Part shown: piece by piece, positions 18,588 to 27,218 of the stretch
Layout of the letters: each line of letters opens with the position of its first letter
Numbering within the stretch: position 1 is the first letter of the stretch
Assembly (NCBI RefSeq): GCF_004146235.1
Contig: NZ_SELO01000005.1
Coordinates: 124,001 to 188,000, forward strand
DNA: 64,000 bases
Direction: 5' to 3'
DNA from: Tropicimonas sp. IMCC6043
GTDB taxonomy: Bacteria; Pseudomonadota; Alphaproteobacteria; Rhodobacterales; Rhodobacteraceae
Position numbers and translations under genes: made by a program
Notes under the pieces: model-generated
Told to the model about the DNA's origin: nothing
Databases searched by the model: none
The model's input: the letters and a program-made list of their open reading frames with translations, nothing else

Positions 18588-18907
18588 GCGCGCCCTCCCC
18601 AGCCCGGAACTCGCGCCCGGATCGCCGCGACGATCTCGGCCGGCGGTTCAGGTGTCTGTGCCTTGTAGGTGCCGTAGACTTCGAGCGTCGTGGTCGATCG
18701 CACCGCAAGGAACCACTTGCCGCAACCATTGGCATGGCGCCAGCGCTCGAAATGCACGCCCATCGGGTTGGCGCGTTCGAAGAGATAGGCCTCAAAGGCC
18801 GCGTCGCTCGATCCGGGGCCTTCGCGCTTCAGATGCGCCTCGCCGCCAGGAGCAAGTTCGGTCTCGTCGCACTGGATGCCGCAATAGGGGCAGGTGAGGA
18901 TCAGCAT
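18584..18907 (-). CDS. soxD: Sarcosine oxidase delta subunit
   Basis: A 107-residue zinc-binding subunit of sarcosine oxidase. The four zinc ligands are visible: Cys6 and Cys9 in TCPYCG, and His58 and Cys62 in WRHANGCGKWF. The ATG at 18907 is at the family's usual N-terminus MLILTCPYCG. It overlaps soxA by four bases and starts 4 bp after the stop of the tfoX-like gene. Confidence 0.95.
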   Translation of the reverse strand: MLILTCPYCGIQCDETELAPGGEAHLKREGPGSSDAAFEAYLFERANPMGVHFERWRHANGCGKWFLAVRSTTTLEVYGTYKAQTPEPPAEIVAAIRARVPGWGGRA

Positions 18908-18911
18908 GTCG

Positions 18912-19241
18912 TCATCCTTTCGCCGGCAGGCTCGCCGCATTGAGGAGGGACATTTCCACGAGGGAGCGCCGGAGGTCGTCATCGGCAAAGGCGCCGGCAT
19001 CAAGCTCGACCATCCCACCCATCTTGCGGCCGGTGAAGGAGAGCGGTTGCGCGCCAAGCTCCAGCGCCGCCGCCTCGCGCTCCTTGCCGACCCGGAACAT
19101 GGCTCCCTCCCCGATGACGCCGCAGACCATGTTGCCATGCAGCAGGAAGGCGATGCCGCCGAACATCCGCTTTTCCGAGAGCCCGGGCTCCATTCCAAGA
19201 TCCTCACGCATCGTTTCCGCGTTGAGTTCCGAATAAGGCAT
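18912..19241 (-). CDS. TfoX N-terminal domain protein
   Basis: A 109-residue protein consisting of a single TfoX/Sxy N-terminal domain: LSEKRMFGGIAFLLHGNMVCGV, then FRVGKE and TGRKMGGMVELDA. Full-length TfoX/Sxy controls competence in gammaproteobacteria; stand-alone N-domains are common in other bacteria and mostly uncharacterised. The ATG at 19241 is preceded by GGGAGG at 8 bases. It lies in the sarcosine oxidase operon, 4 bp before soxD and 343 bp after soxB, and is likely co-transcribed with soxD. Confidence 0.85.
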   Translation of the reverse strand: MPYSELNAETMREDLGMEPGLSEKRMFGGIAFLLHGNMVCGVIGEGAMFRVGKEREAAALELGAQPLSFTGRKMGGMVELDAGAFADDDLRRSLVEMSLLNAASLPAKG

Positions 19242-19366
19242 CAGGACGCCTCCCTCGCCGCCTGCGAACATCCGCGCCCACGCGGGACAGGCCGGACCTG
19301 TCCGAGCGGAAGTGTGTCGCGAACAAGCAATTGACCCGGCTCGGTGCCGAAGACCATCATTGCGCC

Positions 19367-19567
19367 ATGGAAGCCCTGCGCCTCGGTCTTGTCGCCATCG
19401 TTACGCTTGCCGTGATCGCCGGCCTCGTGTTGCTGTTTCTGCGCCGGGAAATCCGCCGGGACGCGACGCCCCCCCCACGTCGGCCCAGCCGCCATGACAG
19501 CACTCTCGGCAAGGATACGGCCACAACCGACAACTCGGCCACCAAGGCGCTGTTCTACGATCCGTGA
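19367..19567 (+). CDS. Possible small single-pass membrane protein
   Basis: A 66-codon frame whose residues 5-25 form a strong hydrophobic helix (LGLVAIVTLAVIAGLVLLFL) followed by a basic Arg-rich stretch, the positive-inside layout of a small membrane protein. Codon third positions are G/C-rich as in neighbouring genes. It fills the gap between soxB and the tfoX-like gene on the opposite strand and ends 17 bp from the soxB stop. No good ribosome site precedes the ATG, so this remains tentative. Confidence 0.42.
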   Translation: MEALRLGLVAIVTLAVIAGLVLLFLRREIRRDATPPPRRPSRHDSTLGKDTATTDNSATKALFYDP

Positions 19568-19584
19568 CATCTCGGCGGGCCTCA

Positions 19585-20832
19585 TCAATGCGCCACCCCC
19601 GCCGCCACGCTCTCGTCGATGATCCGCCCCTCGCGGAACCGGTCGAGCCCGAACTCGGCCGCCAGCGGCCCCGGCGCGCCCTTGGCCACCAGTTCCGCCA
19701 TCGCCCAGCCCGAACCAGGGATTGCCTTGAAACCACCCGTCCCCCAGCCGCAATTGATGAAGCAGTTTCCGAGCGGCGTGGTCGACAGAATCGGTGAGCG
19801 ATCTCCCGTCATGTCGACGATACCGCCCCATTGCCGCATCATCTTGAGCCGCGATATCATCGGAAAGGTCTCAACCAGCGCCCGGACCGTCTCCTCGATG
19901 TGATGGAAGCTGCCGCGCTGGACGTAACTGTTGAACCCGTCCGTGCCACCTCCGATCACCATCTCGCCCTTGTCGGATTGGCTCATGTAGCCATGCACCG
20001 TGTTGGCCATGACGACACAGTCCATGCAGGGCTTGATCGGCTCGGACACCAGCGCCTGCAATGCCACCGACTCGATCGGCAGCCGGAAGCCCGCCATCTC
20101 CGCGAGCCGCCCCGAATGGCCCGCCACCACGATGGCGAGCTTGTCGCAGTCGATCTCGCCCTTGGTCGTGCTGACGCCTCGGACGACGCCGCCCTCGGAC
20201 CGGATGCCGGTGACCTCGCATTGCTGGATGATATCCATGCCCATGCCCGAGCAGGCCCGCGCATAGCCCCAGGCGATCGCATCATGCCGCGCCGTGCCGC
20301 CGCGCGGCTGCCAGAGCCCGCCGAGCACCGGGTAACGGGGGCCGTCGATGTTGATGATCGGCACGATCTCCTTCACCCGCTCGGGCGAAATGAACTCCGT
20401 CTCGACCCCCTGTAGGGCATTGGCGCGCGCCGTTCGCTGATAGCCCCGCACTTCATGATGGGTCTGGGCCAGCATGATCACCCCGCGCGGGCTGAACATG
20501 GCGTTGAAATTCACATCCTGGCTGAAGGTCTCGTAGAGCGACCGAGACTTCTCGTAGATCGCCGCCGAAGGATCCTGCAGGTAGTTCGAGCGGATGATCG
20601 TGGTGTTCCGGCCGGTATTGCCGCCCCCCAGCCACCCTTTCTCCAAGACTGCGACATCGCGGATGCCGAAATTCCTGCCCAGATAATAGGCCGTCGCCAG
20701 CCCGTGCCCGCCGGCGCCGATCACAATCACCTGGTAGTGCCTTTTTGGCTCAGGAGAGCGCCACGCGCGCGCCCAGCCCGAATGGAAGCGAAGCGCCTCG
20801 CGGGCGATAGCAAATGCGGAATAACGGCGCAT
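19585..20832 (-). CDS. soxB: Sarcosine oxidase beta subunit
   Basis: A 415-residue flavoprotein of the DadA/DAO family. The N-terminus MRRYSAFAIAREALR is the family's typical start, followed by the FAD motif VIVIGAGGHGLATAYYLG. His183, in GGTARHDAIAW, corresponds to the residue that carries covalent FMN in characterised enzymes. The subunit oxidises sarcosine and shares an electron path with the alpha subunit. The frame is open upstream to 20964, but the ATG at 20832 matches family length. It is the first gene of the sox operon and is divergent from ccmI. Confidence 0.95.
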   Translation of the reverse strand: MRRYSAFAIAREALRFHSGWARAWRSPEPKRHYQVIVIGAGGHGLATAYYLGRNFGIRDVAVLEKGWLGGGNTGRNTTIIRSNYLQDPSAAIYEKSRSLYETFSQDVNFNAMFSPRGVIMLAQTHHEVRGYQRTARANALQGVETEFISPERVKEIVPIINIDGPRYPVLGGLWQPRGGTARHDAIAWGYARACSGMGMDIIQQCEVTGIRSEGGVVRGVSTTKGEIDCDKLAIVVAGHSGRLAEMAGFRLPIESVALQALVSEPIKPCMDCVVMANTVHGYMSQSDKGEMVIGGGTDGFNSYVQRGSFHHIEETVRALVETFPMISRLKMMRQWGGIVDMTGDRSPILSTTPLGNCFINCGWGTGGFKAIPGSGWAMAELVAKGAPGPLAAEFGLDRFREGRIIDESVAAGVAH

Positions 20833-21058
20833 GGCATTCCTCGTCGCTGCTGGCGGAAGGGCGCGATCGGCACACCTCGGCACGATATTCCTTTTGCGAA
20901 GCTTTCGAAAAGGGCATCTGCCCGCCTGCGGCATCTTGGGGCCGGGAAACGACCTTGTGACCACCTCACCGCGAGACCGGGTGTCGCGGGGGCTTTGCCC
21001 CGCCGGCGTTCCCGGTTAGATCATGGCCGGAACGGAAAGGACGCCGCGGGGAGGGCGC

Positions 21059-22576
21059 ATGACATTCTGGATCATCTCGAGCGGCCTTGCGCTGCTGGTT
21101 GCACTGCTCATCGGCAGGGCCCTGCTGGTGCCGCGCGCCTCTGGACCGGGGGCCGAGCCGCGCGACATGCAGGTCTACCGCGATCAGCTCAGAGGCGTCG
21201 AGAAGGATCTCGCCCGTGGCGTGGTGTCCGCCGAAGAAGCCGAACGGCTCCGGACCGAGATCAAACGGCGCCTCCTCGACGCAGACAAGGCGCGGGGTCC
21301 GGGGACGGGCGCCGCACCGCAGACGCTCAGCTTCGCCGTCGCCGCGGCGACCGGTCTCGCTCTGATCGGCGGCAGCGTCCTGCTCTATGAGCGCATCGGC
21401 GCGCCGGGCTATCCCGACCAGCCGCTGAAGAAGCGGATTGCCGATGCAGAGGCTGCGCGGGACTCGCGGCCGAGCCAGGAGGAGTTCGAGGCGATGATGC
21501 CGGCCAGTGCGGCGCGAGATGTGGATCCGGAATATGCCGATCTCGTCGAGAAGCTGCGCGCGGCCGTGGCCGAGAACCCCGAGGAGCTCGAGGGATGGAT
21601 GCTGCTGGCGCGCAACGAGGCGCGGCTCGGGAACTTCCCCGAAGCCCACGCGGCGCAGCGCGAGGCGATCGAACTCAAGGGTGAGGACGCCACGAGCCAG
21701 GACTACTCCGCGCTCGCGACGCTCATGATCCAGGCGGCCGGTGGCAATGTCTCGAAGGAGTCGGACGCGGCGCTCAACGCGGCGCTCACGCGCGACCCGC
21801 ACAATCCGCTCGCACGCTATTACGCCGGTCTCATGCACCTGCAGACCGGGCGCCCGGACCTGACCTTCGCTTTCTGGGAGCCGCTCCTGCGCGACAGCGC
21901 GCCGGACGCGCCTTGGGTGCGGATCATCCGCAGCCAGCTCGAGGCGGTGGCGGCACTGGCCGGCATCCAATACACGCTGCCGGCCTTTGCAAGGCCCGCG
22001 AACCCGAACGCCCTGCCCGGCCTCTCCGCGGAGGACATGCAGGCGGCGGCCGACATGACGCCCGAGGAACGGCAGGAGATAATCCGCTCGATGGTCGACC
22101 AGCTTGGCGAGCGGCTGGCGACCGAAGGCGGCCCGCCGCAGGACTGGGCGCGGATGATCTCCTCGCTCGGCGTCATCGGCGAGACCGAGCGCGCCGCGGC
22201 GATCTGGGAAGAGGCGCAGCAGCGCTTCCAAGACCCCGCCCAGCTTGCCATCATCGGCGACGCCGCCCGGGCGATTGGGCTCGAGGCTGCAGCCGCGGCG
22301 CCCGGCCCCACGGCCGAGGACATGCAGGCCGCGGCCGAGATGACACCCGAGGAGCGGCAGGAGATGATCCGCTCGATGGTCGACCAACTCAGCGAACGAT
22401 TGGCGACCGAGGGTGGCCCGCCGCAGGACTGGGCGCGGTTGATCTCCTCGCTCGGCGTGCTCGGCGAGACCGAGCGGGCCGCGGCGATCTGGGAAGAGGC
22501 GCAGCAGCGCTTCCAGGACCCCGACCAGCTTGCGATCATCCGTGCAGCGGCAGTGGCCGCCGGTCTGGACGGGTAG
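21059..22576 (+). CDS. ccmI: Cytochrome c-type biogenesis protein CcmI with duplicated C-terminal module
   Basis: A 505-residue protein of cytochrome c maturation, which chaperones apocytochrome c for haem attachment. A transmembrane helix spans about 4-24, then comes the CcmI block VYRDQLRGVEKDLARGVVSAEEAERLRTEIKRRLL, a second helix near 90-110, and periplasmic TPR-like repeats. The C-terminal 190 residues are two near-identical copies of a 95-residue module, so the protein is longer than usual. The ATG at 21059 follows GGGGAGGG. ruvX starts 4 bp after the stop. Confidence 0.9.
   Translation: MTFWIISSGLALLVALLIGRALLVPRASGPGAEPRDMQVYRDQLRGVEKDLARGVVSAEEAERLRTEIKRRLLDADKARGPGTGAAPQTLSFAVAAATGLALIGGSVLLYERIGAPGYPDQPLKKRIADAEAARDSRPSQEEFEAMMPASAARDVDPEYADLVEKLRAAVAENPEELEGWMLLARNEARLGNFPEAHAAQREAIELKGEDATSQDYSALATLMIQAAGGNVSKESDAALNAALTRDPHNPLARYYAGLMHLQTGRPDLTFAFWEPLLRDSAPDAPWVRIIRSQLEAVAALAGIQYTLPAFARPANPNALPGLSAEDMQAAADMTPEERQEIIRSMVDQLGERLATEGGPPQDWARMISSLGVIGETERAAAIWEEAQQRFQDPAQLAIIGDAARAIGLEAAAAAPGPTAEDMQAAAEMTPEERQEMIRSMVDQLSERLATEGGPPQDWARLISSLGVLGETERAAAIWEEAQQRFQDPDQLAIIRAAAVAAGLDG
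22024..22575 (+). repeat. In-frame tandem duplication of 285 bp within ccmI
   Basis: Copy one runs from about 22024 to 22290 and copy two from about 22309 to 22575. Corresponding points are 285 bp (95 codons) apart. Both copies encode EDMQAAA, MTPEERQE, IRSMVDQL, RLATEGGPPQDWAR and AAAIWEEAQQRFQDP with few changes, and the DNA is also closely alike, which points to a recent event. Confidence 0.93.
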
Positions 22577-22580
22577 CTAC

Positions 22581-23060
22581 ATGATCTTCGAGAGCATCGA
22601 GGAGTTCGCCGCGGCCTTGCCGCCGGGCCGCCCGGTCGCCGGGCTGGACCTAGGCACGGCGACCATCGGCGTGGCGCTCTCGGACCGTCTGCTCGGCACG
22701 GCGACGCCGCTTGAGACCATCCGACGCAAGAAATTCGGTCTCGACGCGGAGCGGCTGCTGGCGCTGCTCGACGCCCGCGAGGCCGGCAGCATCGTCCTTG
22801 GCCTGCCGCGCAACATGGACGGCAGCGAAGGCCCGCGCTGCCAGTCGACCCGCGCCTTCGCGCGCAATCTCTCGCGGCTCACGGACCGGCCGATCGGCTT
22901 CTGGGACGAGCGTCTCTCGACGGTGGCCGCCGAGCGGGCGCTGCTGGAGGCGGACACCTCGCGCAAGCGCCGCGCCGAGGTGATCGACCATGTCGCGGCG
23001 GGGTTCATCCTGCAGGGCGCGCTGGACCGGATCGGACATCTGAGGCGTGGCAATGGCTGA
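22581..23060 (+). CDS. ruvX: RuvX/YqgF-family RNase H-like nuclease
   Basis: A 159-residue protein of the YqgF family. Its RNase H fold motifs are AGLDLGTATIGVALSD, VLGLPRNMDGSEG, WDERLSTVAAERAL and VIDHVAAGFIL, with acidic residues in the first, third and fourth as expected for metal catalysis. The family has been linked to Holliday junction resolution and to 16S rRNA 5'-end processing. The ATG at 22581 is four bases after ccmI, and the 3' end overlaps the DUF1289 gene. Confidence 0.9.
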   Translation: MIFESIEEFAAALPPGRPVAGLDLGTATIGVALSDRLLGTATPLETIRRKKFGLDAERLLALLDAREAGSIVLGLPRNMDGSEGPRCQSTRAFARNLSRLTDRPIGFWDERLSTVAAERALLEADTSRKRRAEVIDHVAAGFILQGALDRIGHLRRGNG

Positions 23061-23304
23061 CGAGATCTGGAAACGCGACGAGATCGACTCGCCCTGCAAC
23101 AGGATCTGCCTCATCCACCCCGAGGCGCGGATCTGCACCGGCTGCTACCGGACGACGGCGGAGATCGCCAGCTGGACCCGGCTTTCGCCGGAGGCGCGGC
23201 GGGCACTGATGGCGGAGCTTCCGGATCGTGCCGCGCTCCTGAAGCGCCGGCGCGGCGGGCGCGCGGCGCGACTTTCGACGGCGCGGGCATCGGACAAATC
23301 CTAG
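23053..23304 (+). CDS. DUF1289 small Cys-rich protein
   Basis: An 83-residue protein of the DUF1289 family, with CNRICLIHPEARICTGCYRT carrying four cysteines in the family spacing, probably a metal site. The C-terminal tail is basic. It overlaps ruvX by eight bases and is the third gene of the ccmI-ruvX cluster. A GTG six bases upstream is an alternative start. Function is not known. Confidence 0.85.
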   Translation: MADEIWKRDEIDSPCNRICLIHPEARICTGCYRTTAEIASWTRLSPEARRALMAELPDRAALLKRRRGGRAARLSTARASDKS

Positions 23305-23332
23305 GCGCGCGCATCGACGCTGCCGGACTCGT

Positions 23333-24361
23333 CTAGGAGGAGCGCGCCTCCAAGATCCCGTCACCCGAGGCGGGAACCCGCTCCAGGGCCGCCTCCAGAA
23401 CCTCCAGCCCCGCGCCCGGCCGCACCGCCCCTTCGCTGAGAACCCGACGCCATCCCCGCGCGCCTGTCTGTCCGGCAAAGAGCCCGAGCATGTGCCGCGT
23501 CACCTGGTGCAGGCTGCCGCCCGCCTCGAGATGGCGCGCGATATAGGGGCGCATCCGCTCTGCCACGTCCCGCGCCGTGATCGCCGGAGCCGTTTCGCCG
23601 AAGATCCGCTGGTCTGCCGCAAGCAGGATATCGGCCGGCCGTTGGTAGGCAGCACGGCCGATCATCACCCCATCCATCCCGGCCGCCAGATGCGCCTCGG
23701 CCTCCTCCAGCGTCTGGACCCCGCCGTTGATCGAAAGGTGCATCTCAGGGAAACGGCGCTTCATCTCCCGCACCAGCGGGTAGTCGAGCGGCGGAATGTC
23801 CCGGTTCTCCTTCGGGCTCAGCCCGCTCAGCCAGGCCTTGCGTGCGTGGATGATGACCCGTTGCACGCCGGCCGCGCGCACCGCCTCGAGAAACGCCGGA
23901 AGGACGTCTTCCGGATCCTGGACGTCGACACCGATCCGGCATTTCGCGGTGACCGGCAGGCGCACCGCCGCCACCATCTCCGAAAGGCACTCAGCCACCA
24001 GCGCCGGTTTCTGCATCAGCACTGCACCAAAGCGGCCGGATTGAACTCGATCCGACGGGCAGCCGAGGTTCAGGTTGACCTCGTCATACCCCGCGTCTTC
24101 GGCCATCCGCGCGGCCTCGGCGAGCTCGCGCGGATCCGCCCCGCCAAGCTGCAGCGCCACCGGGGACTCGGCCGGATCGAAGTCGAGCAGATGCCGCGCG
24201 CCACCGCGCACCAATGCGGGCGCCGTCACCATCTCGGAATAAAGCAGTGCGCGCGCCGACATCTGCCGGTGAAAGAACCGGCAATGCCGATCCGTCCAGT
24301 CGATCATGGGCGCGACGGAGAGGCGCGCGGCGTCGGAAAGCGGGTCTGTCGGGCCTTGCAT
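23333..24361 (-). CDS. dusA: tRNA-dihydrouridine synthase DusA
   Basis: A 342-residue FMN enzyme that reduces uridines in the tRNA D-loop. The TIM-barrel start is VAPMIDWTDRHCRFFHR, typical of DusA. The catalytic Cys101 lies in NLNLGCPSDRVQSGRFGAVLM, followed by TAKCRIG, HARKAWLSGLSPKENR and INGGVQT. The ending QRPADILLAADQRIFG with the C-terminal helical domain is also DusA-like. It is on the minus strand, after the EAL gene. Confidence 0.95.
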   Translation of the reverse strand: MQGPTDPLSDAARLSVAPMIDWTDRHCRFFHRQMSARALLYSEMVTAPALVRGGARHLLDFDPAESPVALQLGGADPRELAEAARMAEDAGYDEVNLNLGCPSDRVQSGRFGAVLMQKPALVAECLSEMVAAVRLPVTAKCRIGVDVQDPEDVLPAFLEAVRAAGVQRVIIHARKAWLSGLSPKENRDIPPLDYPLVREMKRRFPEMHLSINGGVQTLEEAEAHLAAGMDGVMIGRAAYQRPADILLAADQRIFGETAPAITARDVAERMRPYIARHLEAGGSLHQVTRHMLGLFAGQTGARGWRRVLSEGAVRPGAGLEVLEAALERVPASGDGILEARSS

Positions 24362-24454
24362 CTGCGGTTCCGGGGATCCTGGCGGTCGCTGCGAGTCGAT
24401 TGCAGGGTTTGCACGTTGCGCGGCTGAAACGCAAACCCACGTTTGCGAGCTGTT

Positions 24455-26110
24455 CTACCCGCTGCGGGGCGCCCATTTGGGCACCGGCAGGGTCAACGGA
24501 AGCTCCAGCAGCCGCTCCAGAGGCAGCGGCGGCGCGAAGAGATAGCCCTGTCCGAACGCACAGCCGGCGTGGCGCAGCGTCTCTGCCTGCGCCATCGACT
24601 CGATTCCCTCGGCTATAGCCACGGCATCGAGCCGCTGAGCAAAATCGAGGATAGACTCGCAGAGCGCCAGCGCCCGCGCGCTCTCGGGCAGGTTGCAGAC
24701 GAAATCGCGGTCGATCTTCAGGTAGTCGAAATCATGCGTGAGATAATAGAGCAGCGAAGTGTGCCCGGCACCGAAATCGTCGAGCGCGATCTTGGCACCC
24801 GCGGCGCGGAATTCGTTCAGCCGGGCGACGGTGGCGGGCCCCGGGTCGAGCAGCGCACTCTCGGTGATCTCGAGGATCAGCCCGCCCTCCGCGCTCGCGG
24901 CCTCGGAAATGAGCGCGCGCCAGGTCTCGACGCGGTTGAGGACGCTCTCCCCCAATTGCAGCGGCGAGACGTTCACGCTGGCTTGAAAGCCCGCGCCGAA
25001 CCGCCTCTTCATCTGTGGCAGGTCGGTGCAACATTGTCGGAGCGCCCAGTCGCCCAGTGCATCGATCCGCCCGGCCGCTTCGGCCAGTGGCACGAACCGG
25101 TCCGGACCTATCTCGCCCAACTCCGGATGCTGCCACCGGATCAGGGCCTCCGCCGTGGACACGCTTCCGGACGTGAGCTCGACCACCGGCTGATAGAGAA
25201 GCCGGAACTCTCCGCGCGCCACCCCTCCCTGCAGGTCGTGGACAAGGCGCCCTCGGTCCCGCGCGTGCAGGCCGACCTCACCGCTGTAGCGAATGGCAGA
25301 GCCGCCACCGCGACTCCTGGCCTCGAACAGCTCCGGCGCAATGTCCCGCGACCGACGTGCGTCCGGCCGCAACTCGGCGCTGACGTCGAGCCCCCCGCGG
25401 TGCCCGACGAACTCGGCCGCCTCGTCGTCCGGCAGCCTCTGCGCGGTCGGAGTGAGCTCGGTAGAGATCCCGCTCGCCACGTCCCGGATCGCGATGTCCT
25501 CGGCAGCGTCCCGCATCAGGCTCTCGAGCCGGCTTTGACGGCCCAGAAGATCGACGCTCGCAATCTGCCAGCGTCGCCGGAACGTTTCTATCAGATGGAG
25601 GCTAACGGCCTGAACCGTAACCAGCACGAGCGCCAGCAGCACCCAATTCCCAAACCCCGCGTTCAATGCGTCGAGATCCGTCACCGCCTGCAACCAGCCG
25701 GCGGCAAAGAGCCCGCCGATGCCGAGCACGAGCAGGCTTTCGACGGCCATGATCGCCCGGGCAAGGCGGACGTCGACATAGGCGGCGGCAAGGATGACGG
25801 CAGCGACAAGGCCGAAGATCGACGGCGCGGCGAGGCCGAAACCGATCATGCCGGTCGCCGCCAGAACCACCAGCGCGGCCAGAGTAACCGGCAACCACGC
25901 AGCGCGATCCGGTCCGGCAGGGAACGCCGCCGGAACGGTCGGCACAAGGCTGGCAATGCCCTGGACCAGCAGCAAGGGCGAGGGGCCGAACTGCACCAGG
26001 CGTATCAGCGCCAGACCGCCGGCCAGCAGGAAAAAGACGGTGATCATCCTCGGCGGCGGCCGAGTCGACGGCCCGTCCGGCTTCTCGGTGCGGCTCTTCG
26101 GAAACCGCAT
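24455..26110 (-). CDS. Membrane-anchored EAL-domain c-di-GMP phosphodiesterase
   Basis: A 551-residue protein. Residues 22-175 contain five or six hydrophobic helices forming a membrane sensor region, followed by a linker of about 110 residues. The EAL domain covers about 290-540, and every catalytic position is intact: Glu321 (EAL), Asn380, Glu417 (ITES), Asp444-Asp445 (DDFG), Lys465 (KID) and Glu501 (EGIES). It should hydrolyse c-di-GMP to pGpG. No GGDEF domain is present. The signal sensed by the membrane part is unknown. Confidence 0.92.
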   Translation of the reverse strand: MRFPKSRTEKPDGPSTRPPPRMITVFFLLAGGLALIRLVQFGPSPLLLVQGIASLVPTVPAAFPAGPDRAAWLPVTLAALVVLAATGMIGFGLAAPSIFGLVAAVILAAAYVDVRLARAIMAVESLLVLGIGGLFAAGWLQAVTDLDALNAGFGNWVLLALVLVTVQAVSLHLIETFRRRWQIASVDLLGRQSRLESLMRDAAEDIAIRDVASGISTELTPTAQRLPDDEAAEFVGHRGGLDVSAELRPDARRSRDIAPELFEARSRGGGSAIRYSGEVGLHARDRGRLVHDLQGGVARGEFRLLYQPVVELTSGSVSTAEALIRWQHPELGEIGPDRFVPLAEAAGRIDALGDWALRQCCTDLPQMKRRFGAGFQASVNVSPLQLGESVLNRVETWRALISEAASAEGGLILEITESALLDPGPATVARLNEFRAAGAKIALDDFGAGHTSLLYYLTHDFDYLKIDRDFVCNLPESARALALCESILDFAQRLDAVAIAEGIESMAQAETLRHAGCAFGQGYLFAPPLPLERLLELPLTLPVPKWAPRSG

Positions 26111-26253
26111 TCAGAACTCCGATCATGTTGCGTTGCGCGCGCCTGTCCCCGAGTCACCTCCCATTGGAGAGCAACCCGCGCGCAGCGATAGCAGCTAGTC
26201 TTTAACGCTTGGAAAATTCGTCGGAGTGGCGCTGGCGCCCGCCCCGGCCGGGA

Positions 26254-27129
26254 TCAGAACTGCAGAACGAGTTCCCGCGTGATCCCGAGGCGGAAGCGGA
26301 ACTGATCCGGAGTGCCCATCTCGGTGATCGGGGAATCGGCGGCGGAGTTCAGCAGACGATCTGCCCGAAGCCCGGCTTCCAACCCCCAAAGATCGTTGAA
26401 CCGATAGCGCGCCGTGGCCTCGATGCCTGCTCCCAGTAGGCCGCCCTCGGCGTCGAAGGCAGACAGGCCACTGGCCTGGGCCTCGGAATCGGTCACGCCG
26501 AAATAGGTCTCGGCGAATTGCGTGTTGCCGAAACTCATGCGCGGGCCGACACGCAGCTCCCAGCGATCGGTCGGAAAAGCGATCGCATCGACACCGAGTT
26601 CGCCCGCCCAGCCGTTGTGCCCGATCACGCCGTAGCGTGCGTCCCCGAAAGCCTCGAAATGCTTCTGTCGATAGACAAGGCCCATTCCGAGTTCGAGCGC
26701 GGAGTCGATATCCTTGAGCCCCTCGAGTTCCTCGTAATCCTCCGATGTCCGAGCACTGATGAAACGCAGCGAGCCGCGAATGCCGACGGCGCGCGGAGGG
26801 CCGCCATTGGTGCTGCCATACTCGCCGAGCCCCCTGAGACGGGCATAGTCGAAATGCAGGGCGAAATCGGGGGCGGCAATGTATTCGTCGGAGCCGAAAT
26901 AGGCCGGCCGGGCCAGCGCGCCGGCGCGAATGTCGTATCTCAGAACGAAATTCTTCGTCGGGTCGATCCGCAGTGCGGGATTGACCGGCGGGGCCACGGC
27001 CGCGGTCGGAGCACCCTCCTCCACCGGTGCTAACGGCGCCATCTCCTGCGCCTGCACGGGATTGACAAGGAGCGCGAAAAGCACCGTCGCCGTCAGAGCA
27101 GCGAATGAAAGGGTGGCAGCGAGCGTCAC
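26254..27129 (-). CDS. MipA/OmpV-family outer-membrane protein
   Basis: A 291-residue protein with a Sec signal peptide ending near VQAQ (residue 28), followed by beta-strand-rich sequence ending in Phe (ELVLQF), as expected of an outer-membrane barrel. The blocks RYDIRAGALARPAYFGSDEY, RVGPRMSFGN and TYFGVTDSEAQASGL are typical of MipA/OmpV. Family members act as scaffolds for cell-wall enzymes or as porin-like barrels. The start is a GTG with a weak ribosome site. The next minus-strand gene is the EAL protein. Confidence 0.85.
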   Translation of the reverse strand: MTLAATLSFAALTATVLFALLVNPVQAQEMAPLAPVEEGAPTAAVAPPVNPALRIDPTKNFVLRYDIRAGALARPAYFGSDEYIAAPDFALHFDYARLRGLGEYGSTNGGPPRAVGIRGSLRFISARTSEDYEELEGLKDIDSALELGMGLVYRQKHFEAFGDARYGVIGHNGWAGELGVDAIAFPTDRWELRVGPRMSFGNTQFAETYFGVTDSEAQASGLSAFDAEGGLLGAGIEATARYRFNDLWGLEAGLRADRLLNSAADSPITEMGTPDQFRFRLGITRELVLQF

Positions 27130-27218
27130 GATAGGATCCCGAATCGGCAGTCAAGCAGTGTTGGTCAAGGATAGAGGGCGTGCAGCGACATTCAAGCAAT
27201 CATCTCGCTCAGCCGGTG

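Noticed and set aside
17328-18668. A 446-codon plus-strand frame opposite soxA
   Set aside because: Antisense shadow of soxA; no plausible start site and no recognisable domain.
15005-20832. Reading the sox genes as a sulfur-oxidation (thiosulfate) Sox system
   Set aside because: The subunits carry sarcosine oxidase features (SoxD zinc motif, folate-binding domain in SoxA, DAO-type SoxB), not thiosulfate-oxidising ones.
20986-21003. GC-rich hairpin between soxB and ccmI as a terminator
   Set aside because: The stem has an unpaired base and no T-run, and it lies in a divergent promoter region where no transcript should end.
24443-26191. A 582-codon plus-strand frame opposite the EAL gene
   Set aside because: The minus-strand frame encodes a complete EAL domain with all catalytic residues, so the plus-strand frame is a shadow.
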